Origin: ZC4RG20 sp963782445 | Lineage (GTDB): Bacteria; Pseudomonadota; Gammaproteobacteria; Steroidobacterales; Rariloculaceae | NCBI GenBank assembly: GCA_963782445.1 | Contig: CAWAJM010000001.1 | Location: 2,542,001 to 2,606,000, forward strand | DNA length: 64,000 bases | Direction of reading: 5' to 3' | In this document: piece after piece, positions 55,086 to 63,999 of the stretch | Position numbering within the stretch: position 1 is the stretch's first letter | Layout: each line of letters opens with the position of its first letter | Translations under genes and position numbers: made by a program | The notes under the pieces: model-generated | Databases searched by the model: none | Seen by the model: only the letters and a program-made list of their open reading frames with translations | What the model was told of the DNA's origin: nothing

Positions 55086-55493
55086 ATGGCGACTATCGAG
55101 AGCGCGAACGAGCAGCGCGTGCGCGAGTTCTTCAGCACCTTGAGCACCGGGGATCTGGAGAAGCTGCGGCCCCTCCTGCACGAGGAGGCGAGTTGGGAAG
55201 CGACGGGCCGCTCGATCCCGGGCGCCGGCATTACGCGCGGCCGCAACCACATCATCGACGATTTCCTGGCCCCGGTGCGCGGTTTGTTCGTCCCCGGGGA
55301 CCCGAAGATCAAGGTCCTGCGCGTCGTGTGCCAAGGCGACTGGGCCGCGGCGGAAACCGAGGCCATGGGCAAGCTCAGCAACGGCAAGGACTATCACAAC
55401 CGCTACTGCTGGATGATAGAAATTCGCGATGACAAGATATTCATGCTCCGCGAGTACATGGACACGGCCTACATCCTCGAGCAGGTAGGATAA
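55086..55493 (+). CDS. SnoaL-like / NTF2-like protein
   Basis: The 135-residue protein has the NTF2-like fold pattern: EQRVREFFSTLSTGDLEKLR (helix), EASWEATGRSIPGAG, ITRGRNHIIDDFLAP, and YCWMIEIRDDKIFMLREYMD (last strands). Members include polyketide cyclases and ketosteroid-isomerase-like proteins. The catalytic residues of KSI cannot be confirmed. The flavoprotein gene starts 4 bp after it, so the two are co-transcribed. Confidence 0.88.
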   Translation: MATIESANEQRVREFFSTLSTGDLEKLRPLLHEEASWEATGRSIPGAGITRGRNHIIDDFLAPVRGLFVPGDPKIKVLRVVCQGDWAAAETEAMGKLSNGKDYHNRYCWMIEIRDDKIFMLREYMDTAYILEQVG

Positions 55494-55497
55494 GCAC

Positions 55498-57075
55498 GTG
55501 GCGGAGCGCTACGATATCGTCACGGTGGGCTCGGGTCACAACGGCCTCGTGGCCGCCGCCTACCTGGCCGCGGCCGGCAAAAAGACGCTCGTGCTCGAGC
55601 GCAACGCCTGGTTCGGAGGCGGCGTCGTGACTCGGGAGCTTACCCGGCCCGGTTTCCGGCACGACCAGCATTCGATGGCCCACATCTTCATTCAGGCCAA
55701 TCCCCTGCTCAAGAGCGACGAGTTGGGTCTCAAGAGCCGCTTCGGTTTGCAGTACGCGTTTCCGGAGCTGCCGATGATGTCGGTCTTCGAGGACGGCAGC
55801 ACGCTCGGGTTGTATCGGGATCGCGAACGCACCTGCGCGGAGATCGCGAAGTTCTCGGCCGCGGACGCGCAGGCCTATCGATGGCTCGCCGACAAGGCCG
55901 CCGGCTACCTGCCAATGATCGTGGCCTCGCTCTACGCGCCGCCCGCGCCGCTCGGCGCGAGCTACGCGCTTCTGGACCAGAGCCGCGAGGGCCGGGAGTT
56001 GTGGCGCTATATGCAGATGAGCTCGCACGACCTGCTCTCCAGCATCTTCGAGCACGACCGCGTCCGCATGCATTTCGCCCGCGTCGCCGGCGAGAATCTC
56101 GTCTCGCCGGACGAGAAGGCGACGGGCCTCGGCGTGTTCGTGTTCGTCGGGTTCCTCGAGGCCTACGGGATCGGCGTGCCCGTCGGCGGCTCGGGCCGCC
56201 TCACGGACGCCCTCGTCGCGTGCATCCGCAGCCACGGCGGCGAGGTCGTCGCGAACACCAACGTCGCCCGCATCGTGGTCCGCAACGGGCGCGCCGTCGG
56301 CGTCGAGACGCGGGACGGCCGGACATTCGAGGCCAAGGACGCCGTGATCGGCGCGCTGCATCCGCACGATGTGCCGAAGATGGTCGAGGGCCTCGCTCCC
56401 GAGGTCGCCCAGGCCGCCGAGGGAACGCAGATCTCGGAGATCGGCTGCATCACGCTGCATGCCGCGCTCGAGGCGCCGCTGAAGTTCAAGGCCGGCAACG
56501 GCGTGAGTGCGGTCATGATAGAGCTGCTGCCGAACGATTACGACTCGGTCCGCAAATCCTTCGACGACCTTCGCTACCACGAGTTCTCGCGCTACCCCCT
56601 CGTCGGCCTGGGCTCGCTGACGATGTTCGATCCGTCGCGGGCGCCCGCGGGCAAGGCGACGATGCATGCCTGGGACTACGTGCCCTACGAGCGAGCGGAC
56701 GGGCGCGCGTGGGACGATACGAAGGCCGAGTACGTGGAGCGAATGCTCGAGCACATGGGCCGATTCATCGAGAACCTCGGCCCCGACAACGTCATCGCGG
56801 TCCACAGCGACAGCCCCGTGGATATGGAGCGCACTTCGTCGAGCTTCCGTCGCGGCGACCTGCACGGCATCGCGGCGACGACCTACCAGTACGGCGCCCA
56901 TCGGCCGACTCCGGACTTGGGCCACAACACCGTGCCGAACTGCGAGCGGCTCTATCTCGTCGGTCCATTCCAGCATCCGGGCGGCGGCGTATTCGGCGCG
57001 GGCCGAGCGGCAGCCATGCAGGCCTGCGAAGCATTGGGCATCGATTTCGAGAAGATCGGGGCGCGCGCCTCATGA
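55498..57075 (+). CDS. FAD-dependent oxidoreductase, phytoene dehydrogenase-like
   Basis: The 525-residue protein starts (GTG) with the FAD Rossmann motif IVTVGSGHNGLVAAAYLAAAG and a second signature VLERNAWFGGGVVT. The C-terminus has the flavin-associated GPFQHPGGGVFGAGRAAA. The style is that of bacterial CrtI/phytoene-dehydrogenase-like and retinol saturase-like enzymes, which desaturate or isomerise hydrophobic substrates. No carotenoid genes are nearby. It sits between the SnoaL-like gene and a 68-residue gene overlapping it by ATGA. Confidence 0.9.
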   Translation: MAERYDIVTVGSGHNGLVAAAYLAAAGKKTLVLERNAWFGGGVVTRELTRPGFRHDQHSMAHIFIQANPLLKSDELGLKSRFGLQYAFPELPMMSVFEDGSTLGLYRDRERTCAEIAKFSAADAQAYRWLADKAAGYLPMIVASLYAPPAPLGASYALLDQSREGRELWRYMQMSSHDLLSSIFEHDRVRMHFARVAGENLVSPDEKATGLGVFVFVGFLEAYGIGVPVGGSGRLTDALVACIRSHGGEVVANTNVARIVVRNGRAVGVETRDGRTFEAKDAVIGALHPHDVPKMVEGLAPEVAQAAEGTQISEIGCITLHAALEAPLKFKAGNGVSAVMIELLPNDYDSVRKSFDDLRYHEFSRYPLVGLGSLTMFDPSRAPAGKATMHAWDYVPYERADGRAWDDTKAEYVERMLEHMGRFIENLGPDNVIAVHSDSPVDMERTSSSFRRGDLHGIAATTYQYGAHRPTPDLGHNTVPNCERLYLVGPFQHPGGGVFGAGRAAAMQACEALGIDFEKIGARAS

Positions 57076-57278
57076 CGACGCTGTATTCGCCCGACGGCAG
57101 CAAGCTCATCGAGCTGCACTCGCTCGAGCGCAGCGGCAACGAGCTGCTGATCAAGGGCAAGGTGTTCGGCACGATGCCGCTCTCGGCCCGCCTCTCGGGC
57201 ACGGAGCTTCGCAAAGGCCTCAAGCTGCTTAACCCGAGACTCGTCTGGTTCCTTTTGACTCTGCTGTTCCGGGGCTAG
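57072..57278 (+). CDS. 68-residue protein coupled to flavoprotein and P450
   Basis: The start overlaps the flavoprotein stop by ATGA, so it is translationally coupled. The sequence is a small beta domain (KLIELHSLERSGNELLIKGK, TMPLSARLSGTELRKGLKLL) with a hydrophobic C-terminal end (PRLVWFLLTLLFRG) that could touch the membrane. No named family was recognised. Its fixed place between an FAD enzyme and a P450 suggests a partner or docking role. Confidence 0.75.
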   Translation: MTTLYSPDGSKLIELHSLERSGNELLIKGKVFGTMPLSARLSGTELRKGLKLLNPRLVWFLLTLLFRG

Positions 57279-57321
57279 GAGTCCGCCCGAGCCGTCTTTT
57301 TTCGCCGGGAGCCGCGCCAAG

Positions 57322-58500
57322 ATGAACGCGACAATTCCAGTTTCAGACGTCGACCTTTTCAGCGCCGAGTCGGTGCGCGATGCCCGCCGCGTGGACGACG
57401 AGATCCGCGAGCTCGCGCCCGTCGTATGGCTCGCCCGCGAGAACATCGCCGTGCTCGGGCGTCACGAGCACGTGCAGGGCGGCCTCGCCGACTGGCGCAC
57501 GTTCTCGAGCCGCTCACGCCCGTGGCACGACCCGCGCTCGGTCCGGCCCGAGATCCTGTTGACCGACGATCCGCCGCGCCACACCGAGATACGCATGGTC
57601 ATCGCCAAGGTGCTCTCGCCGAAGGCGTTGAATGCGCTGGTCGCGCCGTTTCGCCGCGACGCCGAGGCCGTCGTCGAGCGTGCCCTGGCGCAGAACGGCG
57701 TCATCGACGCCGTCGACACGATCAGCCGCAGCTTCGTGTACAAGGTCCTGCCGGACGCGCTCGGACTGCCCCAGTGGGGGCGGGAGAACATGCCGGCCTT
57801 CGGGCACATGGTCTGGGCCACGATGGGACCGCAGAACGCGCTGTTCGCGGAAGCCATGCAGGGCAGCGAGCCCGTCCTGGCCTGGGTCGACGAATGCTGC
57901 AATCGCGGGAATCTGGACCCGCAGGGGCTCGGCATGCAGATGTTCCTCGCGGCCGATCGCGGCGAGATTACCGAGGACGAAGCCAAGCTGCTCGTCCAGA
58001 TCCTGCTCTCGGCCGCGGCCGACACGACCGTCATGACGATCAGCACGGCGATCCGCGCGTTCGCCGCCTTTCCGGAACAGTATCGCCTGCTGCGGGAGGA
58101 CCCGTCGCTGATTCGTGCGGCGTTCGACGAAAGCCTCCGCTGGGACTCGCCGTCGCGGCTGGCCGGCCGCATCACGACGCGCGACGTGGAGATCGAAGGC
58201 AGCGTGATCCCGGAAGGCACGCGCTGCGGCCTGCTGTTCGCGGCTGCGAACCGCGATCCGCGGCGCTGGGAGGACCCGGAGCGCTTCGACATCCGCCGCA
58301 ACCTCAGAGGCCAAGTGGGCTGGGGCCATGGCGTCCACACCTGCGTCGGCCGCTCGTTGGCGCAGATCGAGGCGGATGCGCTGCTCGGTGCGCTCGTCCA
58401 ACGCATCGAGCGCTTCGAGGCCGTCGGCGAGCCCGAGCCGTGGCTGACGACGATCGGGCACGGCCCCGTGCGGCTGCCCGTCGAGCTGCACGCAGCCTGA
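57322..58500 (+). CDS. cytochrome P450
   Basis: The 392-residue class I-type bacterial P450 has the I-helix motif LLSAAADTTVM and the K-helix ExxR in FDESLRWDSPSRLAGR. The heme-binding loop is GWGHGVHTCVGRSLAQIE; the residue normally Phe is Trp here. It starts near the N-terminus with SDVDLFSAESVRDARRVDDE. No ferredoxin or reductase gene is beside it, so electrons must come from elsewhere. The flavoprotein and SnoaL-like genes upstream suggest oxidation of a hydrophobic substrate. Confidence 0.94.
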   Translation: MNATIPVSDVDLFSAESVRDARRVDDEIRELAPVVWLARENIAVLGRHEHVQGGLADWRTFSSRSRPWHDPRSVRPEILLTDDPPRHTEIRMVIAKVLSPKALNALVAPFRRDAEAVVERALAQNGVIDAVDTISRSFVYKVLPDALGLPQWGRENMPAFGHMVWATMGPQNALFAEAMQGSEPVLAWVDECCNRGNLDPQGLGMQMFLAADRGEITEDEAKLLVQILLSAAADTTVMTISTAIRAFAAFPEQYRLLREDPSLIRAAFDESLRWDSPSRLAGRITTRDVEIEGSVIPEGTRCGLLFAAANRDPRRWEDPERFDIRRNLRGQVGWGHGVHTCVGRSLAQIEADALLGALVQRIERFEAVGEPEPWLTTIGHGPVRLPVELHAA

Positions 58501-58507
58501 AGGCGCC

Positions 58508-59359
58508 TCAAGCCGTATAGTCGAGTCCGCGCACGCGCTCGGCCGCGAGCTGCCCGGACCGGACGAGCACGGCCGCGGCCCGGTCGAACGCGGCCGCGTC
58601 GACCTCGATGCCCGGGGCCCAACGCGTGATCTCGAGCCAGGCCGCGGCGTCGGCTTCGCGCAGGTGGTAGCGGGCCGCGATGGCCGCGGCGGCGCGCGGA
58701 TCTTCGCCGAGCCGGCGAGCCGACTCGAGGGCCGCCTCGACGAGCTCGAGGAGCGCCGGCCGCGACGCCTGCAGGGCCCGCTCCGAAGCGCAGCAGACGA
58801 AGGCCGGCCACGGCGCCGAAAACTCGGCCACGCGCCGGAAGCGGCCCGCGTCGACGAGCGGCTTCGTCATGAACTTCTCCCAGAGGAACACATCCGCCTG
58901 CCCCTGCTCGAAGGCCCGCACGGCGCCCTCGAGGTCCCCGACGGCCACGAAGCGCAGTGCGTCCGGCCGCCAGCCGCGTTGCTCGGCAAGCACATAGGCC
59001 ATGAGGTGCGAGCCCGAGCCGAAGCGGCTGATCGCAATCCGGGCCCCCTCGAGCTCCGCCGGGCTCGTGAACTCCGAGGCCGCCGGAACATGCACGCCCC
59101 AAAGCAGAGGCGACTCCGTGTAGCAGGACAGGATGCGAAACGGTGCACCGGCCGCGATCGCGGCCACGGCCCCTTCGGTCAACAGCATTGCGAGGTCGAG
59201 ACGCCCGCCGGCGAGCGCGTCCCGCATGGCCCCGCTACCGCCCGGATAGTCTTCCCAGCTGGCCTCGATGCCCGCCGCGTTGGCGGCTTCGCGTTCGAGC
59301 AGCCGCATCCACGGCAGGTTGAAGTGTTCCGGCACACCGCCGATGCGCAGCGTCTTCAA
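58508..59359 (-). CDS. NMT1/THI5-like substrate-binding protein without signal peptide
   Basis: The 283-residue protein (TTG start, TGAGGA ribosome-binding site) has the two-lobed binding-protein pattern: RIGGVPEHFNLPWMRLLERE, LDLAMLLTEGAVAAIAAG, RIAISRFGSGSHLMAYVLA, QADVFLWEKFMTKPLVD. This resembles NMT1/THI5-like and ABC substrate-binding folds. It lacks a signal peptide, so it is likely cytosolic, perhaps a sensor or enzyme. It begins 11 nt downstream of the cytochrome c gene on the same strand. It is convergent with the P450 gene (7-nt gap). Confidence 0.8.
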   Translation of the reverse strand: MKTLRIGGVPEHFNLPWMRLLEREAANAAGIEASWEDYPGGSGAMRDALAGGRLDLAMLLTEGAVAAIAAGAPFRILSCYTESPLLWGVHVPAASEFTSPAELEGARIAISRFGSGSHLMAYVLAEQRGWRPDALRFVAVGDLEGAVRAFEQGQADVFLWEKFMTKPLVDAGRFRRVAEFSAPWPAFVCCASERALQASRPALLELVEAALESARRLGEDPRAAAAIAARYHLREADAAAWLEITRWAPGIEVDAAAFDRAAAVLVRSGQLAAERVRGLDYTA

Positions 59360-59369
59360 AACGCAATCC

Positions 59370-59720
59370 TCAGGGAGCGAGGTAGGCGGCCAGCGCGTCG
59401 AGATCGGCGTCGGTGATTTCCGTCTTGCGGAACGGCGCCATGACCGATACGCCGTTGCGCACGAAGGCCTTCGTCACGGCCGGCACGAGATCGGTCCGCT
59501 GCTCGAGCGGCGCCGGCTTCGCGCCATGGTAGAGCGCCGCAAGGGCTTGCGTGCCCGGGTGCTTCGGCCCGGGCGCGTGGCAGGGCGCGCACCAGTAGTC
59601 GAACACCTGCTTGCCCCGCTCCTTGAGCGTCGGGGGCTGCGCCGAGGCCAAACCGGCGCCAGCGGCCGCAGCCACGACGCAAAAAGCCGCCGCGAGGGCC
59701 GCCGTTTTCGCCCGGTCCAT
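59370..59720 (-). CDS. small exported c-type cytochrome
   Basis: The 116-residue protein has a signal peptide (to about residue 30, GLASAQPP). One heme motif CAPCHAPG follows YW, and a distal Met is likely in VSVMAPFRKTEI. Length and sequence style match the cytochrome subunit of p-cresol methylhydroxylase-like flavocytochromes. The ATG overlaps the upstream flavoprotein stop by one base. It probably receives electrons from that flavoprotein in the periplasm. Confidence 0.9.
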   Translation of the reverse strand: MDRAKTAALAAAFCVVAAAAGAGLASAQPPTLKERGKQVFDYWCAPCHAPGPKHPGTQALAALYHGAKPAPLEQRTDLVPAVTKAFVRNGVSVMAPFRKTEITDADLDALAAYLAP

Positions 59721-61330
59721 CAGGCTTTCCTCAGGTGCTTCGGCCAGATGCCGTAGCGGCCGGCCGCGAGGATGCCGTTCGGGTCGACGGCATCTTTGAT
59801 GCGCTGATTGAGCCGCAGCAGCGCGTGGTCGTTGAACGAATAGACGGCGGCGCAATCGTCCATGAACGCCGTGTGCGTCCGGTACTCGCCCCAGCCGTGC
59901 TCGGCCGCCGCCTCGATCAGGCGCCGGAACACGGCGCGTACGTTCTTGTTGGCATCAACGTCGTGCAGCACCGGGAAGCCGACGAGGATCACGAACGTGC
60001 GCGGGTGGTACGACTGCGGGAAGACGTTCACCGAAGCCTCACGGCCGAGATCCTGCAGCACGCCGGCCAGGACGCGCTGGGACTCGAGCACGGCCTCGCC
60101 CGTCATCGGAATGACCGGCGAGAACCAGAGGTGGCCGGTCGTGGGATTCGGGTTCGTGGCCGAACGCGCCCCGATCGAGAAGATGGAGAGGCTCGGGATG
60201 CCGAAATTCGATTCGTCGCGGACCTTGGCGATCTGCGCGTCGTCGAGCGGGAAGCGGTATGCCGCCCCGTCCCGTACCGTCACGTCGGGGATGGCGGCCG
60301 CGAAGCGCTTCTGCGCATACGCCCACTGAGCCCTGACGACCTCTTCGGGGCCGTAGAACTTCAGGACGTTCGACCAAAAGGGAATTTTGTTGTCCGCGGC
60401 GAACCGGTTCAGCGCCTGTTTGGCCTCGTCGTCGCCGCGCAGCAGCAGCTTGCGCACATCGGGGTGGCTCGCCGCGGCGAAACGCAGCGGCGACTGCAGG
60501 TTCGTGCCGGCGTTCTGCAACCCCGTGTTCATGAGGTAAGCCATGATGTCGACGAGCGGAATGATGTCGTCGTGCCGCGGCGCCTCGACGATGCCTTCGA
60601 GATAGGCCTCGGGCTCCGGCAGCAGCCAGATGCCCATCTTCGTCACGACGCCGAAGTTCGACTGCGAGAAAATGCCGTCGAGGTAGGGCCCGAAGCCGTA
60701 GCGGTACTGCTGCCAAGTCTTCGCGCCCGGCAAGGCGCCCATGCCCGTGCGCACGAGGTCGCCGTCGGCCAGCACGACCTCCATGCCGCAGTGAGCGCCG
60801 AAGTGGTCGCGGTACGGATTCATCGTGTAGCCAGCGCCGTGATCGAGCGCGTTGCCGATGACGCTGCCCCAACCCGGATCGGGGCAATCGATCCAAAGTT
60901 TGAGGCCCCGGTCGCGAATGTATCGATAGAGGTCGAAATAATTGACCCCCGGCTCCACGAGCGCGTAGGCGTTGCGCTCGTCGACCTCGAGAATGCGGTT
61001 CATGCGCTTGAGATCGAGCACGACGCTGCCGGACAGCACGGGCGCGGAGCCGCCGTAGCCGAGATTGCGGCCCGTCGAGATCGCGTAGAGCGGAATGCCG
61101 AGCTCGTTGGCCGCCCGCACTACGGCCTGAACCTGCTCCGTCGAATCGGGCGCGACGGCCGCCGACGCGACCTTCTCGTCGTCCTCGGACCAGAGCGGGG
61201 AATAGGCGTCCCGGTACAGGCGCACATCCTCGTCGCTCGTGAACACCCATTCCTCGCCGACGATGCCGCGGAAACGCTGCATCGCCTGCGAGAACGTCTT
61301 CGGGCTCACACCCGGCGGAAGCACGCTCAT
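59720..61330 (-). CDS. p-cresol methylhydroxylase-like FAD-binding oxidoreductase
   Basis: The 536-residue VAO/PCMH-family protein has the FAD-binding-4 region (LYAISTGRNLGYGGSAPVL, ALVEPGVNYFDLYRYIRDRG), GWGSVIGNALDHGAGY, and a C-terminal cap ending AGRYGIWPKHLRK. Relatives oxidise p-cresol, 4-ethylphenol, eugenol or vanillyl alcohol and pass electrons to cytochrome c. The start is the ATG at 61330, overlapping the Tat gene by ATGA. There is no signal peptide. The next gene encodes its likely cytochrome. Exact substrate unknown. Confidence 0.9.
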   Translation of the reverse strand: MSVLPPGVSPKTFSQAMQRFRGIVGEEWVFTSDEDVRLYRDAYSPLWSEDDEKVASAAVAPDSTEQVQAVVRAANELGIPLYAISTGRNLGYGGSAPVLSGSVVLDLKRMNRILEVDERNAYALVEPGVNYFDLYRYIRDRGLKLWIDCPDPGWGSVIGNALDHGAGYTMNPYRDHFGAHCGMEVVLADGDLVRTGMGALPGAKTWQQYRYGFGPYLDGIFSQSNFGVVTKMGIWLLPEPEAYLEGIVEAPRHDDIIPLVDIMAYLMNTGLQNAGTNLQSPLRFAAASHPDVRKLLLRGDDEAKQALNRFAADNKIPFWSNVLKFYGPEEVVRAQWAYAQKRFAAAIPDVTVRDGAAYRFPLDDAQIAKVRDESNFGIPSLSIFSIGARSATNPNPTTGHLWFSPVIPMTGEAVLESQRVLAGVLQDLGREASVNVFPQSYHPRTFVILVGFPVLHDVDANKNVRAVFRRLIEAAAEHGWGEYRTHTAFMDDCAAVYSFNDHALLRLNQRIKDAVDPNGILAAGRYGIWPKHLRKA

Positions 61331-62004
61331 GCCGAGGCCTCCATGGCCGTTCCTGCGCGCACGGCCGGCGCGATGACCCAGGAGTAGAGCGACTCGGCGC
61401 GCTCGAGCGCGGCCGCGGCCGCCGGCGATGCCGCCGCCGCAATGTGCGCGGCGGTGATCTCCGCCCGGCCCTGCGGGCAGGCCACCGCGATCTCGGCCGT
61501 CGCCCTTGCCCACCGGTCGCCCGCGCGCTCCAAAGAACGGGCTGCCGTCACCATCGCGTTCGGCCCGGAGACCCAGTGCTCGAGGCCGTGCGCGCCCGCG
61601 GCCTTGTGCTCGGCCCGGTAGACGACGCGCAGCCCGCGTTCCCAGCCGAGCCGCTCGAGGCAAAACAGCGGACCGTGCGCCGTGAGCCCGGCAACGGCCA
61701 TGGGCTCGGCCGGCCTGCGTCCGGGCCCCGCCTGGCGCGCGCGCCAGACCGCATCGAGCTCGTGGAACCAGAAGGCCGTGATGTCGCCCTTGAATGCGTG
61801 AGTCGCGAGCCCGAGCTCGCGCGCACGCGCACCGAACGCGGCGGCGTCCTCGAAACGCGGATCGTAGACGACCTTGTAAAGCGGCACGGCACTCGGCCGC
61901 GTCGACGGTTCCGCGGCCGGCGCGGGCGCGAAAGCGCCTCGCGCGGCGAGCGGCAACGCACCGGCCGCGATACCGATCTGGAGAAATTCCCTACGATTGG
62001 TCAT
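61327..62004 (-). CDS. Tat-exported protein of unknown function
   Basis: The 225-residue protein starts at 62004 (GGGAGG upstream) with a twin-arginine signal (NRREFLQIGIAAGALPLAARG). The mature domain shows YKVVYDPRFEDAAAFGARA, ITAFWFHELDAVWRARQAG, AVAGLTAHGPLFCLERLGWE and EHKAAGAHGLEHWVSGPNA. No named family is recognised. It is embedded in the flavocytochrome operon, coupled by ATGA to the flavoprotein gene. A role in helping export or maturation of the signal-less flavoprotein is a plausible inference. Confidence 0.8.
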   Translation of the reverse strand: MTNRREFLQIGIAAGALPLAARGAFAPAPAAEPSTRPSAVPLYKVVYDPRFEDAAAFGARARELGLATHAFKGDITAFWFHELDAVWRARQAGPGRRPAEPMAVAGLTAHGPLFCLERLGWERGLRVVYRAEHKAAGAHGLEHWVSGPNAMVTAARSLERAGDRWARATAEIAVACPQGRAEITAAHIAAAASPAAAAALERAESLYSWVIAPAVRAGTAMEASA

Positions 62005-62139
62005 GGCTGCCCTCCCCCGGCGCAGGCCGCGCGGCCCGCGGCGCTTCTCGTTCGTATGCGCCCCGGCCGCCGTCCGCGGCGCCCCGTTCGAAAACACTAG
62101 GCGCTCGTGCCGGGTTTCGCAACTTGTCAGGGCTCGGGC

Positions 62140-63999
62140 CTACTTGCCGTCGACGGAAAACGCAAGCAGGACGTTGCCCGGCATGACACCGCCTTCGGGG
62201 TCGCCCGAGCCCACGAACAGCATGCTGCCGCCGACGACGGGACCGGCGCCGTCGAGTGAGCCGCCGTGCCCCTGCACGCCGTTCACCGTCTCGTACTTGC
62301 CCCGTGTGTCGTAGTCCCAGATCACCCGGCCGTCGGCGGCCGAATAGGCGCGCAGGTGCCCATCGAGCGAGCCCGAGAAGACGGCGCCGTCGATGACCGT
62401 CACCGGCGCAAGCTGGGCCGGGCTGCACCGCGCGCGGCCCTCGCAGCCCGCGGGCGGCGTGTACCACTTGCGCTTACCGTCCTGAAGCTGGAGCGCAAAC
62501 AGGCCGCCGCCGACGGCGGGATCGGGTCTCGCGGGCCACCCGGCGGCGTCGGTCAGGCGGCCGAGGTCGGAAAGCGCTACGTAGGCATTGCCGGCGTCGG
62601 CCGCCGACCCCCATTGCACGCCGCCGAAACGGCCGCCGCGGCCAATTCTGACCTGCCAGAGAACGGCCCCGGCTCGATCCGGATCCACGGCGTGCACGAC
62701 GCCCGACTTTTGTCCGGCGATCAGCGCCCGGCCGCCGGCCGGCAGCGCCACGAGCATCGGCGCGGCCGCGAAATCGAAGTCCGGGCCCGGCGCCTGGGGG
62801 CAGTTCGCGTGGACCGGCAGTGGACAGGCCGCGTTCGACACGTCGCCGGCCGTCATTTGCCGCGACCAGAGCACGTTGCCCGTATCGAGATCGAGCGCGA
62901 CGAACGCATCGCTCGTATCGGTCGCGGGCGCGCTGAAATTGTTGCCGGTCGTGACGTAGATCGCATGCCGCGCGGCGTCGACGGCCGGGCTCGACCAGAT
63001 CGCTGCGCCCGAGGGGCCGTAGGTCTCGGCACCGGCGGAGTTATGGCCGGTCGAATGTGGCTCCGCGACCATGTAGGTCTTCCAGACCAGCTCGCCCGTG
63101 CCGGCATCGAGCGCGACGAGGCTGCCGCGGAAGCGGCAGCAAGGATAAGTCGGCGTGGCGGCCGCGGCATCCTCGCTCGAGGCGACCGGCACGTAAAGGC
63201 GGCCGCGAAAAAACGCGGGGCTGCCCGCAATGGCCGCGAACGGCGCTTCGTCGACCCTTCGGAACCAGACCACGTCGCCCGTCACGGCATCGAGCGCATG
63301 CACGAAACCGCGTTCATCGCCGAAGAACACGACCGTCCGCTTCGCCGTCGGCGTCGTGACCTCGGCGACCGTGGGGGCCGCCCGGACACCGGCCCCAAGG
63401 TCGCGCGACCAATGGATGCAGCCCGTCGCGGCATCGAGCGCATAAACACGGCCGCCCTCGCTGCCTACGAAGAGCCGGCCGCCGACCCAAGCGGGCTGCG
63501 CATGGGCACGGGCGTCGCCCGGGAAACCAAAGACCCACTTGACCTTGAGCCGCGGCACGTCGGCCGGCGTCAGGCCCGCGTCCGCTCGAGCGCGAAAGCG
63601 TCGATTGCCGAGCCCGCCGCCCCAGCCCGACCACCGCGGGCCGTCGAGCGTGAACGCACCGGCTCCGGCGCTGCGGCAGACGGCGGCCGCAGGCGCGGCG
63701 GGGACAGGCCCGTTCTCGAGCGTCGAACCGGCGGCGAACTCGCTGACTGCGCGGCGCTCGGCCGGCGACAGCATGGCGGCGACGTCCGTCATCGTGCCGT
63801 CGACGAGCGCGGCGAGGATGCGGCCCGGGGGCATCGACTCGAGCGCCTTGCGCGACGGCGCACGTTCGGCGCCGCCGTCATGGCAGCCCGAGCAGTGTTG
63901 CGCATAGAGTTGCGCGGCCGGGGCCGCGCGGGACGCCGCCGAGACGCCGAGCGCGACCGCGACCGCGACCCCGGCAAGGCAGCGCAACCAAGGCCCGTT
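62140..63999 (-). CDS. PQQ-type beta-propeller dehydrogenase with N-terminal cytochrome c (5' end at window edge)
   Basis: The visible 620 or so residues begin with a signal-like segment, then a cytochrome c motif (YAQHCSGCHDGG), and then an eight-blade PQQ-like propeller (WVGGRLFVGSEGGRVYALDA, RGSLVALDAGTGELVWKTYM, VVGGSMLFVGSGDPEGG). The layout matches polyvinyl-alcohol dehydrogenase-type quinohaemoproteins. The frame is open to the window edge, so the true start lies outside; an in-frame TTG at 63987 is only a candidate. It is the first visible gene of the operon and would oxidise an alcohol in the periplasm. Confidence 0.85.
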   Translation of the reverse strand, partial: NGPWLRCLAGVAVAVALGVSAASRAAPAAQLYAQHCSGCHDGGAERAPSRKALESMPPGRILAALVDGTMTDVAAMLSPAERRAVSEFAAGSTLENGPVPAAPAAAVCRSAGAGAFTLDGPRWSGWGGGLGNRRFRARADAGLTPADVPRLKVKWVFGFPGDARAHAQPAWVGGRLFVGSEGGRVYALDAATGCIHWSRDLGAGVRAAPTVAEVTTPTAKRTVVFFGDERGFVHALDAVTGDVVWFRRVDEAPFAAIAGSPAFFRGRLYVPVASSEDAAAATPTYPCCRFRGSLVALDAGTGELVWKTYMVAEPHSTGHNSAGAETYGPSGAAIWSSPAVDAARHAIYVTTGNNFSAPATDTSDAFVALDLDTGNVLWSRQMTAGDVSNAACPLPVHANCPQAPGPDFDFAAAPMLVALPAGGRALIAGQKSGVVHAVDPDRAGAVLWQVRIGRGGRFGGVQWGSAADAGNAYVALSDLGRLTDAAGWPARPDPAVGGGLFALQLQDGKRKWYTPPAGCEGRARCSPAQLAPVTVIDGAVFSGSLDGHLRAYSAADGRVIWDYDTRGKYETVNGVQGHGGSLDGAGPVVGGSMLFVGSGDPEGGVMPGNVLLAFSVDGK

